The notes under the pieces were generated by a model. The model saw only the letters and a program-made list of their open reading frames with translations. It was not told the origin of the DNA and searched no databases. Shown in pieces: positions 12,001-25,660 of a stretch of DNA of 64,000 bases; the stretch's first letter is position 1, and the number at the start of each line of letters is the position of its first letter. Location of the stretch: positions 3,865,550 through 3,929,549 of the forward strand of contig OU696597.1 of NCBI GenBank assembly GCA_916048095.2. Reading direction: 5' to 3'. The position numbers and the translations under genes were made by a program. This stretch comes from Sacculina carcini. Lineage: Eukaryota > Arthropoda > Thecostraca > Sacculinidae.

Positions 12001-13770
12001 GTGTAATCGCAAGTGCGCATAATAGCTGTCAAATTGGCAACATGATAATTTGACTTTACACCGCCGTAACTTCCTTCAGATACACTTTGTAAAATTACAA
12101 ATTATACCGTATTGTAGAAAACAAGATTTCTAGCACGATGGTATAATTTATTTTTATGTTTAGCAAATAGTTACTGAGAAATAGTAGAAAAATTAATTAA
12201 TCTTATTCGGCCGGTGTTCAAGTGAAATTTTGGATGTATTTGAGAATTTTGCCAATTTTACACGTTTTTTGTATCATTTGTGGTTATAAATTATAGCTTA
12301 TCTTGTAGAACACAAAATTCTCTACACAGTAGTATATTCCTGAGTAATCGCAAGTGCGTAAATTGTGATTGGACTTGAGTGAAATTAAATCAGTGTATAT
12401 TCATGTGTAATCGCAAGTACGCATAATAGCTGTCAAATTGGCAACATGACATTTTGACTTTACACCGCCGTATCTTCCTTCAGATACACCTTGGAAAATT
12501 AAGAATTATACTGTATTGTAGAAAACAAAATTTCTAGCACGATGGTATAATTAATTTTAAGGTATGACAAACAGTTCCTGAGAAATGGGTAGAAAAATGA
12601 ATAAATTTTAGTCACCCGGTGTTCTAGTGTAATTTTGGATGCATTTGAGAATTTTGCCAATTTTACACGTTTATTGTATCATTTGTGGGTATAAATTATA
12701 CCTTTTCTTGTAGAACACAAAATTCTCTACACAGTAGTATATTCCTGTGTAATCGCAAGTGCGCATAATAGCTGTCAAATTGGCAATATGTCCTTTTGAC
12801 TTTACACCGCCGTCACTTCCTTCAGATACACTTTAGAAAATTAAAAATTATACCGTTTTGTAGAAAAATTTTTTTCAAGCACGATGGTATAATTTATTTT
12901 ATTGTGTGACAAACAGTTCTTGAGAAATAGATAGAAAAATGAATAAATTTTAGTCACCCGGTGTTCAAGTGTAATTTTGGATGTATTTGACAATTTTGCC
13001 AATTTTACACCTTTTTTGTATCATTTGTGGGTATAAATTATAACTTTTCTTGTAGAACACAAAATTATCTACACAATAGTATAATTTTTATAGCTGTACC
13101 ATTGCTGGTTTATGAGGAATAGATAGGGGAATATTTACCAAAACATTCACGGTTTCCAGTGCTAATTTTGCATTTTTGACTTTGTCATTTTGACTTCACA
13201 CCGCCGTAACTTTTTTTTAATACACTTTGGAAAATTACAAATTATACCGTGTTGTAGCAAACAAAATTCCCAGCATGATGGTATTATTTATTTAGTTGTG
13301 TGATAATTAGTTTTTGATACATAGAGAAAAAAGTATAGAAAATCGGACGCGCGGAGTATAAATATAATTTTGAATATAGATTGAAATTTTGTCATGTTTA
13401 CATCTTTTATGTTCTATTTTTGGATATGAATTATAACCTATCTTGTAAAACAGAAAATTCTCTACACAGTGGTATAATCTGTTTGGCTGTAACATTTCTG
13501 ATTTATGAGGAGTAGATGGCAGAGCATTGACCACAATTTTCGCATTTTTCAGGGTTCATTTTGTCTTTTCACCGCTATAACTTTTTTTGATTTCATTTTT
13601 GAAATTTAAAATTTAATCTAAAGTGTAGACAAGAAAATTTCCAACGTGATGGTATAAATTGTTAGCGGGTAGGCTGAGTGGTGGCCGAATAATAGCTGAT
13701 AGAAAATGGACCAAGGAGGGTCGAACACACACACAGACACACAGACAGACACACAGAGGATCTCTTTTAT
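9081..13770 (+). repeat. Monomer 2 of the higher-order array
   Basis: The head is made of full 449-461 bp units (9,081-9,540 and 9,541-10,000) plus a partial one, then subunits shared with monomer 1 from about 10,100. The CCCAA tract is near 10,903-10,920. The stretch 10,990-11,850 is shared with 6,050-7,520. The AT-rich array runs 11,985-13,660, and the conserved end with CACACAGACA repeats is at 13,665-13,770. Confidence 0.8.
11985..13660 (+). repeat. AT-rich tandem array (340-bp family) in monomer 2
   Basis: Starts with TGTAATCGCAAGTGCGCAT near 11,999 and repeats it near 12,410 and 12,750. The half-unit core TTGTAGAA..ACAAAATT is present throughout. The last two half units are the diverged terminal type also found at the ends of the other three arrays. 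Confidence 0.75.
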
Positions 13771-16700
13771 ATATATAGACTAGCATTAAAACCCGCCCGT
13801 TGTGCGGAGGAATTCATAAAATGGAATTAATATTCATAATAATTCATATTCATAAGAATATTCCAAATTAAAAAAGAAAATGAAAACTCATCAGTGTCTT
13901 ACTCAATAGAAAAGTCCAAGTGTTAATATTTTTATTTTTGTTTTGACATAATATTTTCCCTCAACCCGTCTCATATATAAACCAACTCATTGTGCGGAAT
14001 AATTCAGAACACAAACACGTAACAAACAATGAAAATCCTAGCATGTAAACCCGCCCGTCGTGCGAAACAGTTCATACTATTAAATTTGTATTCAATTCAT
14101 GAGAGAAAAGGAATATGAATTAAAAAAGAGTTGAGTAAACCCATACAAAAGTCTAAATTTCTATATTTTCATATTTATTTTCACAAAATAGTTTGCCTAA
14201 ACCGCCTCATATTTATACATGCCCGTCGTGCTGAATAATTCAGAACTCAGACACGAAACAATGAAAAATGACTACACTTTTTCATCATAATGTTTCCAAA
14301 ATATTTTAATAACTTAATATCACCGTCTAGCATTGAAACCCGCCAGTTGTGCGGAGCAATTCATAAGATGAAATTCATATTTAATTCATAAACATATTGC
14401 AAATTGAAAAAGAAAACATATATACTCATTAAAATCTTACTCAATTGAAAAGTCTAAATTCAATTATATTTTTTGACAACATATTTTCCTTCAGCCCGTC
14501 TCATATTTAAACCCGCCCGTCGTGCTGAACAATTTATAAAATAAAATGCATATTCAATCCATAAAATAAAATGCATATTCAATCCATAAAATAAACTGAA
14601 TACAAATTAAAAAGCAAAACATTTAACATTTTCCCTCGAACAGCCTCATATTTGAACCCGCCCGTCGTGCGGAACAATTAAGCCCCAACACCAATGGTTC
14701 TTTATATATAAACCAACTAATGACAACTAACTAACTAATATTCAAATGGTTCTTTATTAAATAATAATGGTTTTTTATTTAATGGTTCTATATGGTACAA
14801 TAATTCAGTAGTTTACTTTGTTCCCAGTAGCATTTTACCCGCCCGTCGTGCGGAACAATTAAGCCCCTGAACTATACCATTGAACCCGCGCAATTATGTC
14901 ACCTCATATTCAAGCATACACACACAGACAGACAGATAATTTCTTCTTTATGTTTAAATATACCATTGAACCTGCGCAATTATGTCACCTCATATTCAAG
15001 CATACATACACAGACAGACAGATAATTTCTTCTTTATGTATATATATGGCATTAATACCCGCCCGTTGTGCGGAGCAATTCATACAATCAAGCAAATCAT
15101 GAACCATTTGAAAAAATGAACTAAAAACACTTTTTTTAAACCCACCCGTCGTGCGGAACAATTCATACAATAAAATTCATATCAAATCCATAAAATATAA
15201 TGAATACAAATTGAAAAGCAAAAAATGTAAGCTATAAATATCTTGACCAATAGAAAAGTCCAAATGCCCGCGTGACATTTTTATTTCATAAAAATGAGCC
15301 ATAGCTTCGTTTGCGTTTGAAGCCCCTGGTCATTGAACCAGCGAACCATGAACCAGCGCAATTATGTCACCTCATATTCAAGCATACATACACAGACAGA
15401 CAGATAATTTCTTCTTTATGTATATATATAGCATTAAAACCGCATTAAAACCCGCCCGTTGTGCGGAACAATTCATAAAAATATTGCAAATTAAAAATAA
15501 ATAAGGCAAACTCATGAAGACCTTAATTAATTAAAAAGTCTAAATTTCATTATTTTTAATTTTATTTTGACAAAATATTTTCACTCAGCCCGCCTCATAT
15601 TTAAACCCGCCCGACGTGAGGAATAATTCAGAACTCGAACACCATCCGTTCTGGTTCTTGAAGTCAAATCCATTAGTTTTGTATATGAATTCATTCTATA
15701 CGGTGAAATTGAACGTTTTATTGCTGCCCGCGGGACATTTTTATTTCATAAAAATGAGCCATCGCTTCGTTTGCGTTTCAAGCCCCTGATCATTGAACCA
15801 GCGAACCATGAACCAGCGCAATTATGTCACCTCATATTCAAGCATACATACACAGACAGACAGATAATTTCTTCTTTATGTATATATATAGCATTAAAAC
15901 CCGCCCGTTGTGCGGAGCAATTCATACAATAAAATTCATATCAAATCCATAAAATATAATGAATACAAATTGAAAACCAAAAAATGTAACCTATAAATAT
16001 CTTAACCAATATAAAAGTCTGAATTTGAATATTTTTGTTCTTATTTTGACAAATATTATCCCTCAACCCGCCTGATATATAAATCTGCCCGTCGTGTGGT
16101 ATAATTCAGAACACAAACACGAAACAAACAATGAAAGATGATGAAATCTTTTCATCAGAATGTTTCCAAACTATATTTATTACTTAACATCATTCCCCAA
16201 TATCATTTGCTTAAGTACTATTTCACTTTTACCGCTATAATATTTATTGTTAAAATTTATATATTTTCCGCTATCATTAAAACCCAATATAACCTGAGTC
16301 AAACCTACCCAACCCAACCCAACCATCCAATCTTGACCGCTCTCAGCCTAGTCTGAGGTGATTTAACTTATTAGTTTGTGATCACAAAATATAATGATGC
16401 GATCATAATTTGTAATCAGAAGACTGAGATTATCTACCCCAGGGGTCCCAAACACGCGGCCCACCAATACTTTTCTCTCAACCCGCCAATATAGTATCGG
16501 GACCAAACTTTAAGGTAGCTAAATTCACATTTGTTGCATAATGCGATATAATTTTACACCATTATCATATTATCTCATAATTCCCGGTTAATGCTTCCAC
16601 TAATGCATCATATTCATACAGTTGTTATTTTTTGGATTACATCGATAATGCAGCCCTTGATATTACAGCCGATATTATATTATGCATTCTATATTCTGCT

Positions 16701-18780
16701 ACGTATTATTCCTAATACATATATCATCAGATCGCAAAATATATTTAAAGGTTCACATCATTCTCCAAAATCATTTGCTTAAGAGCTATTCTACTTTTAT
16801 CGCTAGAATATTTACTGCTAGCAAAATATCATATACCTCGCTATCATTTAAACCCACTCTTTATAGATACATTTAATTCGCCCGTCGTGCGGAACAGTTC
16901 ATAAAATATAATTAATATTCAATTAATAAAAAAATTAGTGCAAATTGAAAAAGAAAAACAAACCCACAGGAAAGTTATAGCTAATCTAAAAGTCTAAATG
17001 TGAAATTTATGTTTCAATTTAGAAAACATGTTTTTCCACAACACTATCAAAACAATGCAACCTTCTGTCATCTCTATAATTCCAGGTTAATGCTTCCGCT
17101 AAAACAGCATAAGTTGGCATTACATGATATTGCAGCCCATATCCTTATGCAACTTATGCTTATGCAACTTGAAATTAAAACAATTAAATTACACAGTTAA
17201 ATTCAGTAGTTTACTTTGTTCCCAATAGCATTTTACCCGCCCGTCGTGCGGAACGTTATTGAGGACAATAAAGCCTTTATATTCAGTAGAGTGTAGCATT
17301 AATTAAACTGTACGCAATAAAACCACACCATCCATGCTTGGAGATAATATGATGCATTCTTAATTGTGATTGGGCTTCAGTGAAATTTAATCGGTGTATA
17401 TTCCTGTGTAATCGCAAGTGCGCATAATAGCTGTCAAATTGGCAATATGTCCTTTTGACTTTACACCGCCGTAACTTCCTTCAGATACCCTTTGGAAAAT
17501 TACAAGTTATACCGTATTGTAGAAAACAAAATTTCTAGCACGATGGTATAATTAATTTTAATGTATGACAAATAGTTCCTGAGAAATGGGTATAAAAATG
17601 AATAAATTGTAGTCACCCGGTGTTCAAGTGTAATTTTGGATGTATTTGAGAATTTTGCCAATTTTACACGTTTTTTGTATCATTTGTGGGTATAAATTAT
17701 ACATTTTCTTGTAGAACACAAAATTCTCTACACAGTAGTATATTCCTGTGTAATCGCAAGTGCGCATAATAGCTGTCAAATTGGCAATATGTCCATTTGA
17801 CTTTACACCGCCGTAACTTCCTTGAGATACACTTTGGAAAATTAAGAATTATACCGCATTGTAGAAAACAAACTTTCCAGCACAATGGTATAATTTATTT
17901 TTATGTGTAACAAATAGTTCTTGAGAAATAGGTAAAAAAATGAATTAATTTTAGTCGCACGGTGTTCAAGTGTAATTTTGGATGTATTTGAGAATTTTTC
18001 GAATTTTACACGTTTTTTGTATCATTTGTGGGTATAAATTATAGCGTTTCTTGTAGAACACAAAATTTTCTACACAATAGTATAATTTTTATAACTGTAA
18101 CTCTGCTGGTTTAAGAGGAATAGATAGCGGAATATTGACCAAAATATTCGCGTTTTTTAGTGCCTTTTTGACTTTGTCATTTTGACTTCACACCGCCGTA
18201 ACTTTTTCTTAATACGCTCTGGAAAATTAAAATTTATACCGTGCTGTAGAAAACAAAATTCCCAGCATGATGGTAATATTTATTTAGATGTGTGATGTTT
18301 AGTTGCTGAGAAATAGAGAAAAAAGTCCAGAAAATCGGACGCGTCGAGCTTAAATATAATTTTGAATGTAGACTGAAATTTTGTCATTTTTACATATTTT
18401 ATATTTAATTTTTGGATATTAATTTTAGCCTATCTTGTAGAACAGAAAATTCTCTACACAGTGGTATAATCTGTTTGGCTGTACCATTTCTGGTTTATGA
18501 GGAGTAGATGGCAGAGCATTGACCACAATTTTCGCATTTTTCAGGGTTCATTTTGTCTTTTCACCGCTATAACTTTTTTTGATTTCATTTTTGAAATTTA
18601 AAATTTAATCTAAAGTGTAGACAAGAAAATTTCCAACGTGATGGTATAAATTGTTAGCGGGTAGGCTGAGTGGTGGCCGAATAATAGCTGATAGAAAATG
18701 GACCAAGGAGGGTCGAACAGACACACAGACAGACACACACACAGACAGACACACAGAGGATCTCTTTTATATATATAGAC
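13771..18780 (+). repeat. Monomer 3 of the higher-order array
   Basis: The head copies monomer 1 from 3,926 at an offset of 9,845 bp until about 15,080. The part equivalent to 5,240-5,560 is then missing and 449-bp head units are spliced in at 15,268-15,910. The CCCAA tract is near 16,308-16,325; the AT-rich array runs about 17,395-18,645; the conserved end with CA/CAGA repeats follows. It is therefore a mosaic of the two monomer types. Confidence 0.8.
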
Positions 18781-21700
18781 TAGCATTAAAACCCGCCCGT
18801 TGTGCGGAAGAATTCATAAAAATATTGCAAATTAAAAATAAATAAGGCAAACTCATAAAAACCTTAATCAATTAAAAAGTCTAAATTTCATTATTTTTAA
18901 TTTACATTTTGACAAAATATTTTCAATCAGCCCGCCTCATATTTAAACCCGGCCGACGTGCGGAATAATTCAGAACTCGAACACCATCCGTTCTGGTTCT
19001 TGAAGTCAAATCCATTAGTTTTGTGTATGAATTCATTCTACACGGTGAAATTGAACGTTTTATTGCTGCCCGCGGGACATTTTTATTTCATAAAAATGAG
19101 CCATCGCTTCGTTTGCGTTTGAAGCCCCTGATCATTGAACCAGCGAACCATGAACCAGCGCAATTATGTCACCTCATATTCAAGCATACATACACAGACA
19201 GACAGATAATTTCTTCTTTATGTATATATATAGCATTAAAACCGCATTAAAACCCGCCCGTTGTGCGGAACAATTCATAAAAATATTGCCAATTAAAAAT
19301 AAATAAGGCAAACTCATGAAGACCTTAATCAATTAAAAAGTGAAAATTTCATTATTTTTAATTTTATTTTGACAAAATATTTTCACTCAACCCGCCTCAT
19401 ATTTAAACCCGCCCGACGTGAGGAAAAATTCAGAACTCGAACACCATCCGTTCTGGTTCTTGAAGTCAAATCCATTAGTTTTGTATATGAATTCATTCTA
19501 TACGGTGAAATTGAACGTTTTATTGCTGCCCGCGGGACATTTTTATTTCATAAAAATGAGCCATCGCTTCGTTTGCGTTTGAAGCCCCTGATAATTGAAC
19601 CAGCGAACCATGAGCCAGCGCAATTATGTCACCTCATATTCAAGCATACATACACAGACAGACAGATAATTTCTTCTTTATGTATATATATAGCATTAAA
19701 ACCCGCCAGTTGTGCGGAGCAATTCATAACATGAAATTCATATTCAATTCATAAAAAATATGGAAAAATAAAAATGAAATAGGGTACACTCATAAAAAAA
19801 TTAATCAATTGAAAATTATAAGTTTAATTATTTTTATTTCGACACAATATTTCCCCTCAGTCCGCCTGAGTCATTTTTAAACCCGCCCGTCGTGCTGAAT
19901 AATTCAGAACTCGAACACGATCCGTTCTGCATCTTGAAGTCAAATCCATTGGTTTTGTGTATGGATTAATTCTACAGGGTAAATTGAACGTTCTATTGTC
20001 TATAGTTGCTGCCCGCGGAACATTTTTATTTAAAAAAAAAACCTTTTTTTAAATGAACCATTTGAAAAAATGATCTAAAAACACTTTTTTAAACCCACCC
20101 GTCGTGCGGAACAATTCATACAATAAAATTCATATCAAATCCATAAAATATAATGAATACAAATTGAAAAGCAAAAAATGTAACCTATAAATATCTTAAC
20201 CAATAGAAAAGTCTAAATGTGAATATTTTTGTTCTTATTTTGACAAATATTATCCCTCAACCCGCCTGATATATAAATCTGCCCGTCGTGTGGTATAATT
20301 CAGAACACAAGCACGAAACAAACAATGAAAGATGATGAAATCTTTTCATCAGACTGTTTCCAAACTATATTTGTTACTTAACATCATTCCCCAATATCAT
20401 TTGCTTAAGTACTATTTCACTTTTACCGCTATAATGTTGATTGTTAAAATTTATATATTTTCCGCTATCATTAAAACCCAATATAACCTGAGTCAAACCT
20501 ACCCAACCCAACCCAACCATTCAATCTTGACCGCTCTCAGCCTAGTCTGAGGTGATTTAACTTATTAGTTTGTGATCACAAAATATACTGATATATATAT
20601 AGCATTAAAACCCGCCCGTTGTGCGGAGCAATTCATAACACTTCAGATACACTTTGGAAAATTCAGATACACTTTGGAAAATTAAGAATAATACCGTGTT
20701 GTAGAAAACAAAATTTCTAGCACGATGGTATAATTTATTTTTATGTGTAACAAATAGTTCCTGAGAAATAGGTAGAAAAATGAATTAATTTTAGTCGCCC
20801 GGTGTTCAAGTGTAATTTTGGATGTATTTGAGAATTTTGCCAATTTTACACGTTTTTTGTATCATTTGTGGGTATAAATTATAGCTTATCTTGTAGAACA
20901 CAAAATTCTCTACACAGTAGTATGTTCCTGAGTAATCGCAAGTGCGTCAATTGTGATTAGACTTCAGTGAAATTAAATCAGTGTATATTCATGTGTAATC
21001 GCCAGTGCGCATAATAGCTGTCAAATTGGCAACATGACATTTTGACTTTACACCGCCGTAACTTCCTTCAGATACCCTTTGGAAAATTACAAGTTATACC
21101 GTATTGTAGAAACCAAAATTTCTAGCACGATGGTATAATTCATTTTAATGTGTCACAATTAGTTTTTGAGAAATAGGTAGAAAAATGAATAAATTTTAGT
21201 CACCCGGTGCTCAAGTGTAATTTTGGATGTATTTGAGAATTTTGCCAATTTTACACGTTTTTTGTATCATTTGTGGGTATAAATTATACCTTTTCTTGTA
21301 GAACACAAAATTTTCTACACAGTAGTATATTCCGTTATTGAGGACAATAAAGCCTTTATATTCAGTATAGTGTAGCATTAATTAAACTGTACGCAATAAA
21401 ACCACACCATCCATGCTTGGAGATAATATGATGAATTCTTAATTGTGATTGGGCTTCAGTGAAATTTAATCGGTGTATATTCCTGTGTAATCGCAAGTGC
21501 GCATAATAGCTGTCAAATTGGCAACATGATAATTTGACTTTACACCGCCGTAACTTCCTTCAGATACACTTTGTAAAATTACAAATTATACCGTATTGTA
21601 GAAAACAAGATTTCTAGCACGATGGTATAATTTATTTTTATGTTTAACAAATAGTTACTGAGAAATAGTAGAAAAATTAATTAATTTTATTCGGCCGGTG

Positions 21701-23276
21701 TTCAAGTGAAATTTTGGATGTATTTGAGAATTTTGCCAATTTTACACGTTTTTTGTATCATTTGTGGGTATAAATTATAGCTTATCTTGTAGAACACAAA
21801 ATTATCTACACAGTAGTATATTCCTGTGTAATCGCAAGTGCGTAAATTATGATTGGACTTCAGTGAAATTAAATCAGTGTATATTCATGTGTAATCGCAA
21901 GTGCGCATAATAGCTGTCAAATTGGCAACATGACAATTTGACTTTACACCGCCGTAACTTCCTTCAGATACACTTTGGAAAATTAAAAATTATACCGTAT
22001 TGTAGAAAACAAAATTTCTAGCACGATGGTATAATTAATTTTAATGTATGACAAACAGTTCCTGAGAAATGGGTATAAAAATGAATAAATTGTAGTCACC
22101 CGGTGTTCAAGTGTAATTTTGGATGTATTTGAGAATTTTGCCAATTTTACACGTTTTTTGTATCATTTGTGGGTATAAATTACACCTTTTCTTGTAGAAC
22201 ACAAAATTCTCTACACAGTAGTATATTCCTGTGTAATCGCAAGTGCGCATAATAGCTGTCAAATTGGCAATATGTCCTTTTGACTTTACACCGCCGTCAC
22301 TTCCTTCAGATACACTTTGGAAAATTAAGAATTATACCGCATTTTAAAAAATACAATTTCCAGCACGATGATATAATTTATTTTAATGTGTGACAAATAG
22401 TTCCTGAGAAATAGGTAGAAAAATGAATTAATTTAGGCGCCCGGTGATCAAGTGTAATTTTGGATGTATTTGACAATTTTGCCAATTTTACACATTTTTT
22501 GTATCATTTGTGGGTATAAATTATAACTTTTCTTGTAGAACACAAAATTATCTACACAATAGTATAATTTTTATAGCTGTACCATTGCTGGTTTATGAGG
22601 AATAGATAGGGGAATATTTACCAAAACATTCACGGTTTCCAGTGCTAATTTTGCATTTTTGACTTTGTCATTTTGACTTCACACCGCCGTAACTTTTTTT
22701 CAATACACTTTGGAAAATTAAAAATTATACCGTGTTGTAGCAAACAAAATTCCCAGCATGATGGTATTATTTATTTAGTTGTGTGATAATTAGTTTTTGA
22801 TACATAGAGAAAAAAGTATAGAAAATCGGACGCGTGGAGTATAAATATAATTTTGAATATAGATTGAAATTTTGTCATGTTTACATCTTTTATGTTCTAT
22901 TTTCGGATATGAATTATAACCTATCTTGTAGAACAGAAAATTCTCTACACAGTGGTATAATCTGTTTGGCTGTACCATTTCTGGTTTATGAGGAGTAGAT
23001 GGCAGAGCATTGACCACAATTTTCGCATTTTTCAGGGTTCATTTTGTCTTTTCACCGCTATAACTTTTTTTGATTTCATTTTTGAAATTTAAAATTTAAT
23101 CTAAAGTGTAGACAAGAAAATTTCCAACGTGATGGTATAAATTGTTAGCGGGTAGGCTGAGTGGTGGCCGAATAATAGCTGATAGAAAATGGACCAAGGA
23201 GGGTCGAACAGACACACAGACAGACAGACAGACAGATACACACACAGACACACAGAGGATCTCTTTTATATATATC
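18781..23276 (+). repeat. Monomer 4 of the higher-order array
   Basis: The head copies monomer 2 from 9,081 at an offset of 9,700 bp, with full head units at 18,781-19,250 and 19,250-19,700. The sequence is shared until about 20,590, where the part equivalent to 10,990-12,060 is replaced by a short dyad segment joined directly to the AT-rich array (20,640-23,140). It ends in the palindrome at 23,161-23,380. Confidence 0.8.
20640..23140 (+). repeat. AT-rich tandem array (340-bp family) in monomer 4
   Basis: The longest of the four arrays. It starts with a small tandem duplication of CAGATACACTTTGGAAAATT at 20,644-20,683. The TGTAATCGCAAGTGCG phrase recurs several times, and 21,340-21,500 shares the CAATAAAACCACACCATCCA segment that precedes the arrays in monomers 1-3. 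Confidence 0.75.
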
Positions 23277-23380
23277 TATATATATAAAAGAGATCCTCTG
23301 TGTGTCTGTCTGTCTGTGTGTGTGTGTGTGTGTTCGACCCTCCTTGGTCCATTTTCTATCAGCTATTATTCGGCCACCAC
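23161..23380. repeat. Long palindrome at orientation switch
   Basis: The segment GTGGTGGCCGAATAATAGCT at 23,161 returns as its reverse complement ending at 23,380. Arms of about 100-110 bp differ only in CA/CAGA repeat lengths; the centre is TATATATCTATATATATA near 23,270-23,286. It joins the conserved monomer end to its own inverse and marks where array orientation flips. Confidence 0.9.
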
Positions 23381-23389
23381 AATAAAGAA

Positions 23390-25660
23390 ATATATATACA
23401 TAAAGAAGAAATTATCTGTCTGTCTGTGTATGTATGCTTGAATATGAGGTGACATAATTGCGCTGGCTCATGGTTCGCTGGTTCAATTATCAGGGGCTTC
23501 AAACGCAAACGAAGCGATGGCTCATTTTTATGAAATAAAAATGTCCCGCGGGCAGCAATAAAACGTTCAATTTCACCGTATAGAATGAATTCATATACAA
23601 AACTAATGGATTTGACTTCAAGAACCAGAACGGATGGTGTTCGAGTTCTGAATTTTTCCTCACGTCGGGCGGGTTTAAATATGAGGCGGGTTGAGTGAAA
23701 ATATTTTGTCAAAATAAAATTAAAAATAATGAAATTTAGACTTTTTAATTGATTAAGGTCTTCATGAGTTTGCCTTATTTATTTTTAATTTGCAATATTT
23801 TTATGAATTGTTCCGCACAACGGGCGGGTTTTAATGCGGTTTTAATGCTATATATATACATAAAGAAGAAATTATCTGTCTGTCTGTGTATGTATGCTTG
23901 AATATGAGGTGACATAATTGCGCTGGTTCATGGTTCGCTGGTTCAATGATCAGGGGCTTCAAACGCAAACGAAGCGATGGCTCATTTTTATGAAATAAAA
24001 ATGTCCCGCGGGCAGCAATAAAACGTTCAATTTCACCGTGTAGAATGAATTCATATACAAAACTAATGGATTTGACTTCAAGAACCAGAACGGATGGTGT
24101 TCGAGTTCTGAATTTTTCCTCACGTCGGGCGGGTTTAAATATGAGGCGGGTTGAGTGAAAATATTTTGTCAAAATGTAAATTAAAAATAATGAAATTTAG
24201 ACTTTTTAATTGATTAAGGTTTTTATGAGTTTGCCTTATTTATTTTTAATTTGCAATATTTTTATGAATTCTTCCGCACAACGGGCGGGTTTTAATGCGG
24301 TTTTAATGCTATATATATACATAAAGAAGAAATTATCTGTCTGTCTGTGTATGTATGCTTGAATATGAGGTGACATAATTGCGCTGGTTCATGGTTCGCT
24401 GGTTCAATGATCAGGGGCTTCAAACGCAAACGAAGCGATGGCTCATTTTTATGAAATAAAAATGTCCCGCGGGCAGCAATAAAACGTTCAATTTCACCGT
24501 GTAGAATGAATTCATATACAAAACTAATGGATTTGACTTCAAGAACCAGAACGGATGGTGTTCGAGTTCTGAATTTTTCCTCACGTCGGGCGGGTTTAAA
24601 TATGAGGCGGGTTGAGTGAAAATATTTTGTCAAAATGTAAATTAAAAATAATGAAATTTAGACTTTTTAATTGATTAAGGTTTTTATGAGTTTGCCTTAT
24701 TTATTTTTAATTTGCAATATTTTTATGAATTGCTCCGCACAACGGGCGGGTTTTAATGCCATATATATACATAAAGAAGAAATTATCTGTCTGTCTGTGT
24801 ATGTATGCTTGAATATTAGGTGACATAATTGCGCTGGTTCATGGTTCGCTGGTTCAATGATCAGGGGCTTCAAACGCAAACGAAGCGATGGCTCATTTTT
24901 ATGAAATAAAAATGTCCCGCGGGCAGCAATAAAACGTTCAATTTCACCGTATAGAATGAATTCATATACAAAACTAATGGATTCAACTTCAAGAACCAGA
25001 ACGGATGGTGTTCGAGTTCTGAATTTTTCCTCACGTCGGGCGGGTTTAAATATGAGGCGGGTTGAGTGAAAATATTTTGTCAAAATAAAATTAAAAATAA
25101 TGAAATTTAGACCTTTTAATTGATTAAGGTTTTCATGACTTTGCCTTATTTATTTTTAATTTGCAATTTTTTTATTAATTGCTCCGCACAACGGGCGGGT
25201 TTTAATGCTAGTATATACATAAAGAAGAAATTATCTGTCTGTCTGTGTATGTATGCTTGAATATGAGGTGACATAATTGCGCTGGTTCATGGTTCGCTGG
25301 TTCAATGATCAGGGGCTTCAAACGCAAACGAAGCGATGGCTCATTTTTATGAAATAAAAATGTCCCGCGGGCAGCAATAAAACGTTCAATTTCACCGTGT
25401 AGAATGAATTCATATACAAAACTAATGGATTTGACTTCAAGAACCAGAACGGATGGTGTTCGAGTTCTGAATTATTCCGCACGTCGGCCGGGTTTAAATA
25501 TGAGGCGGGCTGAGTGAAAATATTTTGTCAAAATGTAAATTAAAAATAATGAATTTTAGACTTTTTAATTGATTAAGGTTTTTATGAGTTTGCCTTATTT
25601 ATTTTTAATTTGCAATATTTTTATGAATTCTTCCGCACAACGGGCGGGTTTTAATGCTAG
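23390..25660 (-). repeat. Inverted tandem array of 449/461-bp head units, right flank
   Basis: The anchor CGCACAACGGGCGGG falls at 23,814, 24,275, 24,736, 25,185 and 25,634, giving spacings of 461, 461, 449 and 449 bp. The 461-bp units carry a 12-bp duplication (GCGGTTTTAATG) next to the anchor, also present in direct units near 9,530 and 19,235. Confidence 0.9.
24697..25083 (-). other. Recurrent 113-128 codon open frame of the head unit (representative)
   Basis: An open frame beginning MTKYFHSTRLIFKPARREEK recurs in nearly every 449/461-bp unit (minus strand near 1,739, 3,354, 23,359, 23,831, 24,292; plus strand near 9,665, 19,369). It runs across the unit boundary, and copies end at different points depending on local joins. 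The units are recent near-identical copies, so shared openness is expected by descent. The product has no recognisable domain. I regard translation as unlikely but record the frame because it recurs. Confidence 0.15.

Larger units (their letters stand above)
1..25660. repeat. 25-kb higher-order satellite-like array with inverted flanks
   Basis: The block is built from a few sequence families reused in ordered combinations. The centre holds four direct monomers starting with TAGCATTAAAACCCGCCCG at 3,926, 9,081, 13,771 and 18,781. Monomers 1 and 3 share one head type and 2 and 4 another, so equivalent points are 9,845 and 9,700 bp apart. The flanks 1-3,925 and 23,277-25,660 carry the head family in the opposite orientation. 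No protein of known type is encoded. The right boundary is near 25,660, where the last unit gives way to unique AT-rich sequence; the left boundary is outside the window. It could be a satellite locus, an amplified mobile element, or an assembly of a complex tandem region. Seen directly: periodicity and orientation. Function: unknown. Confidence 0.85.

Noticed and set aside
1..25660. Regularly spaced near-identical motifs resembling a CRISPR array
   Set aside because: Spacing is uneven (100-450 bp), inter-motif sequence is itself repeated, and the DNA is eukaryotic with no cas-like genes.
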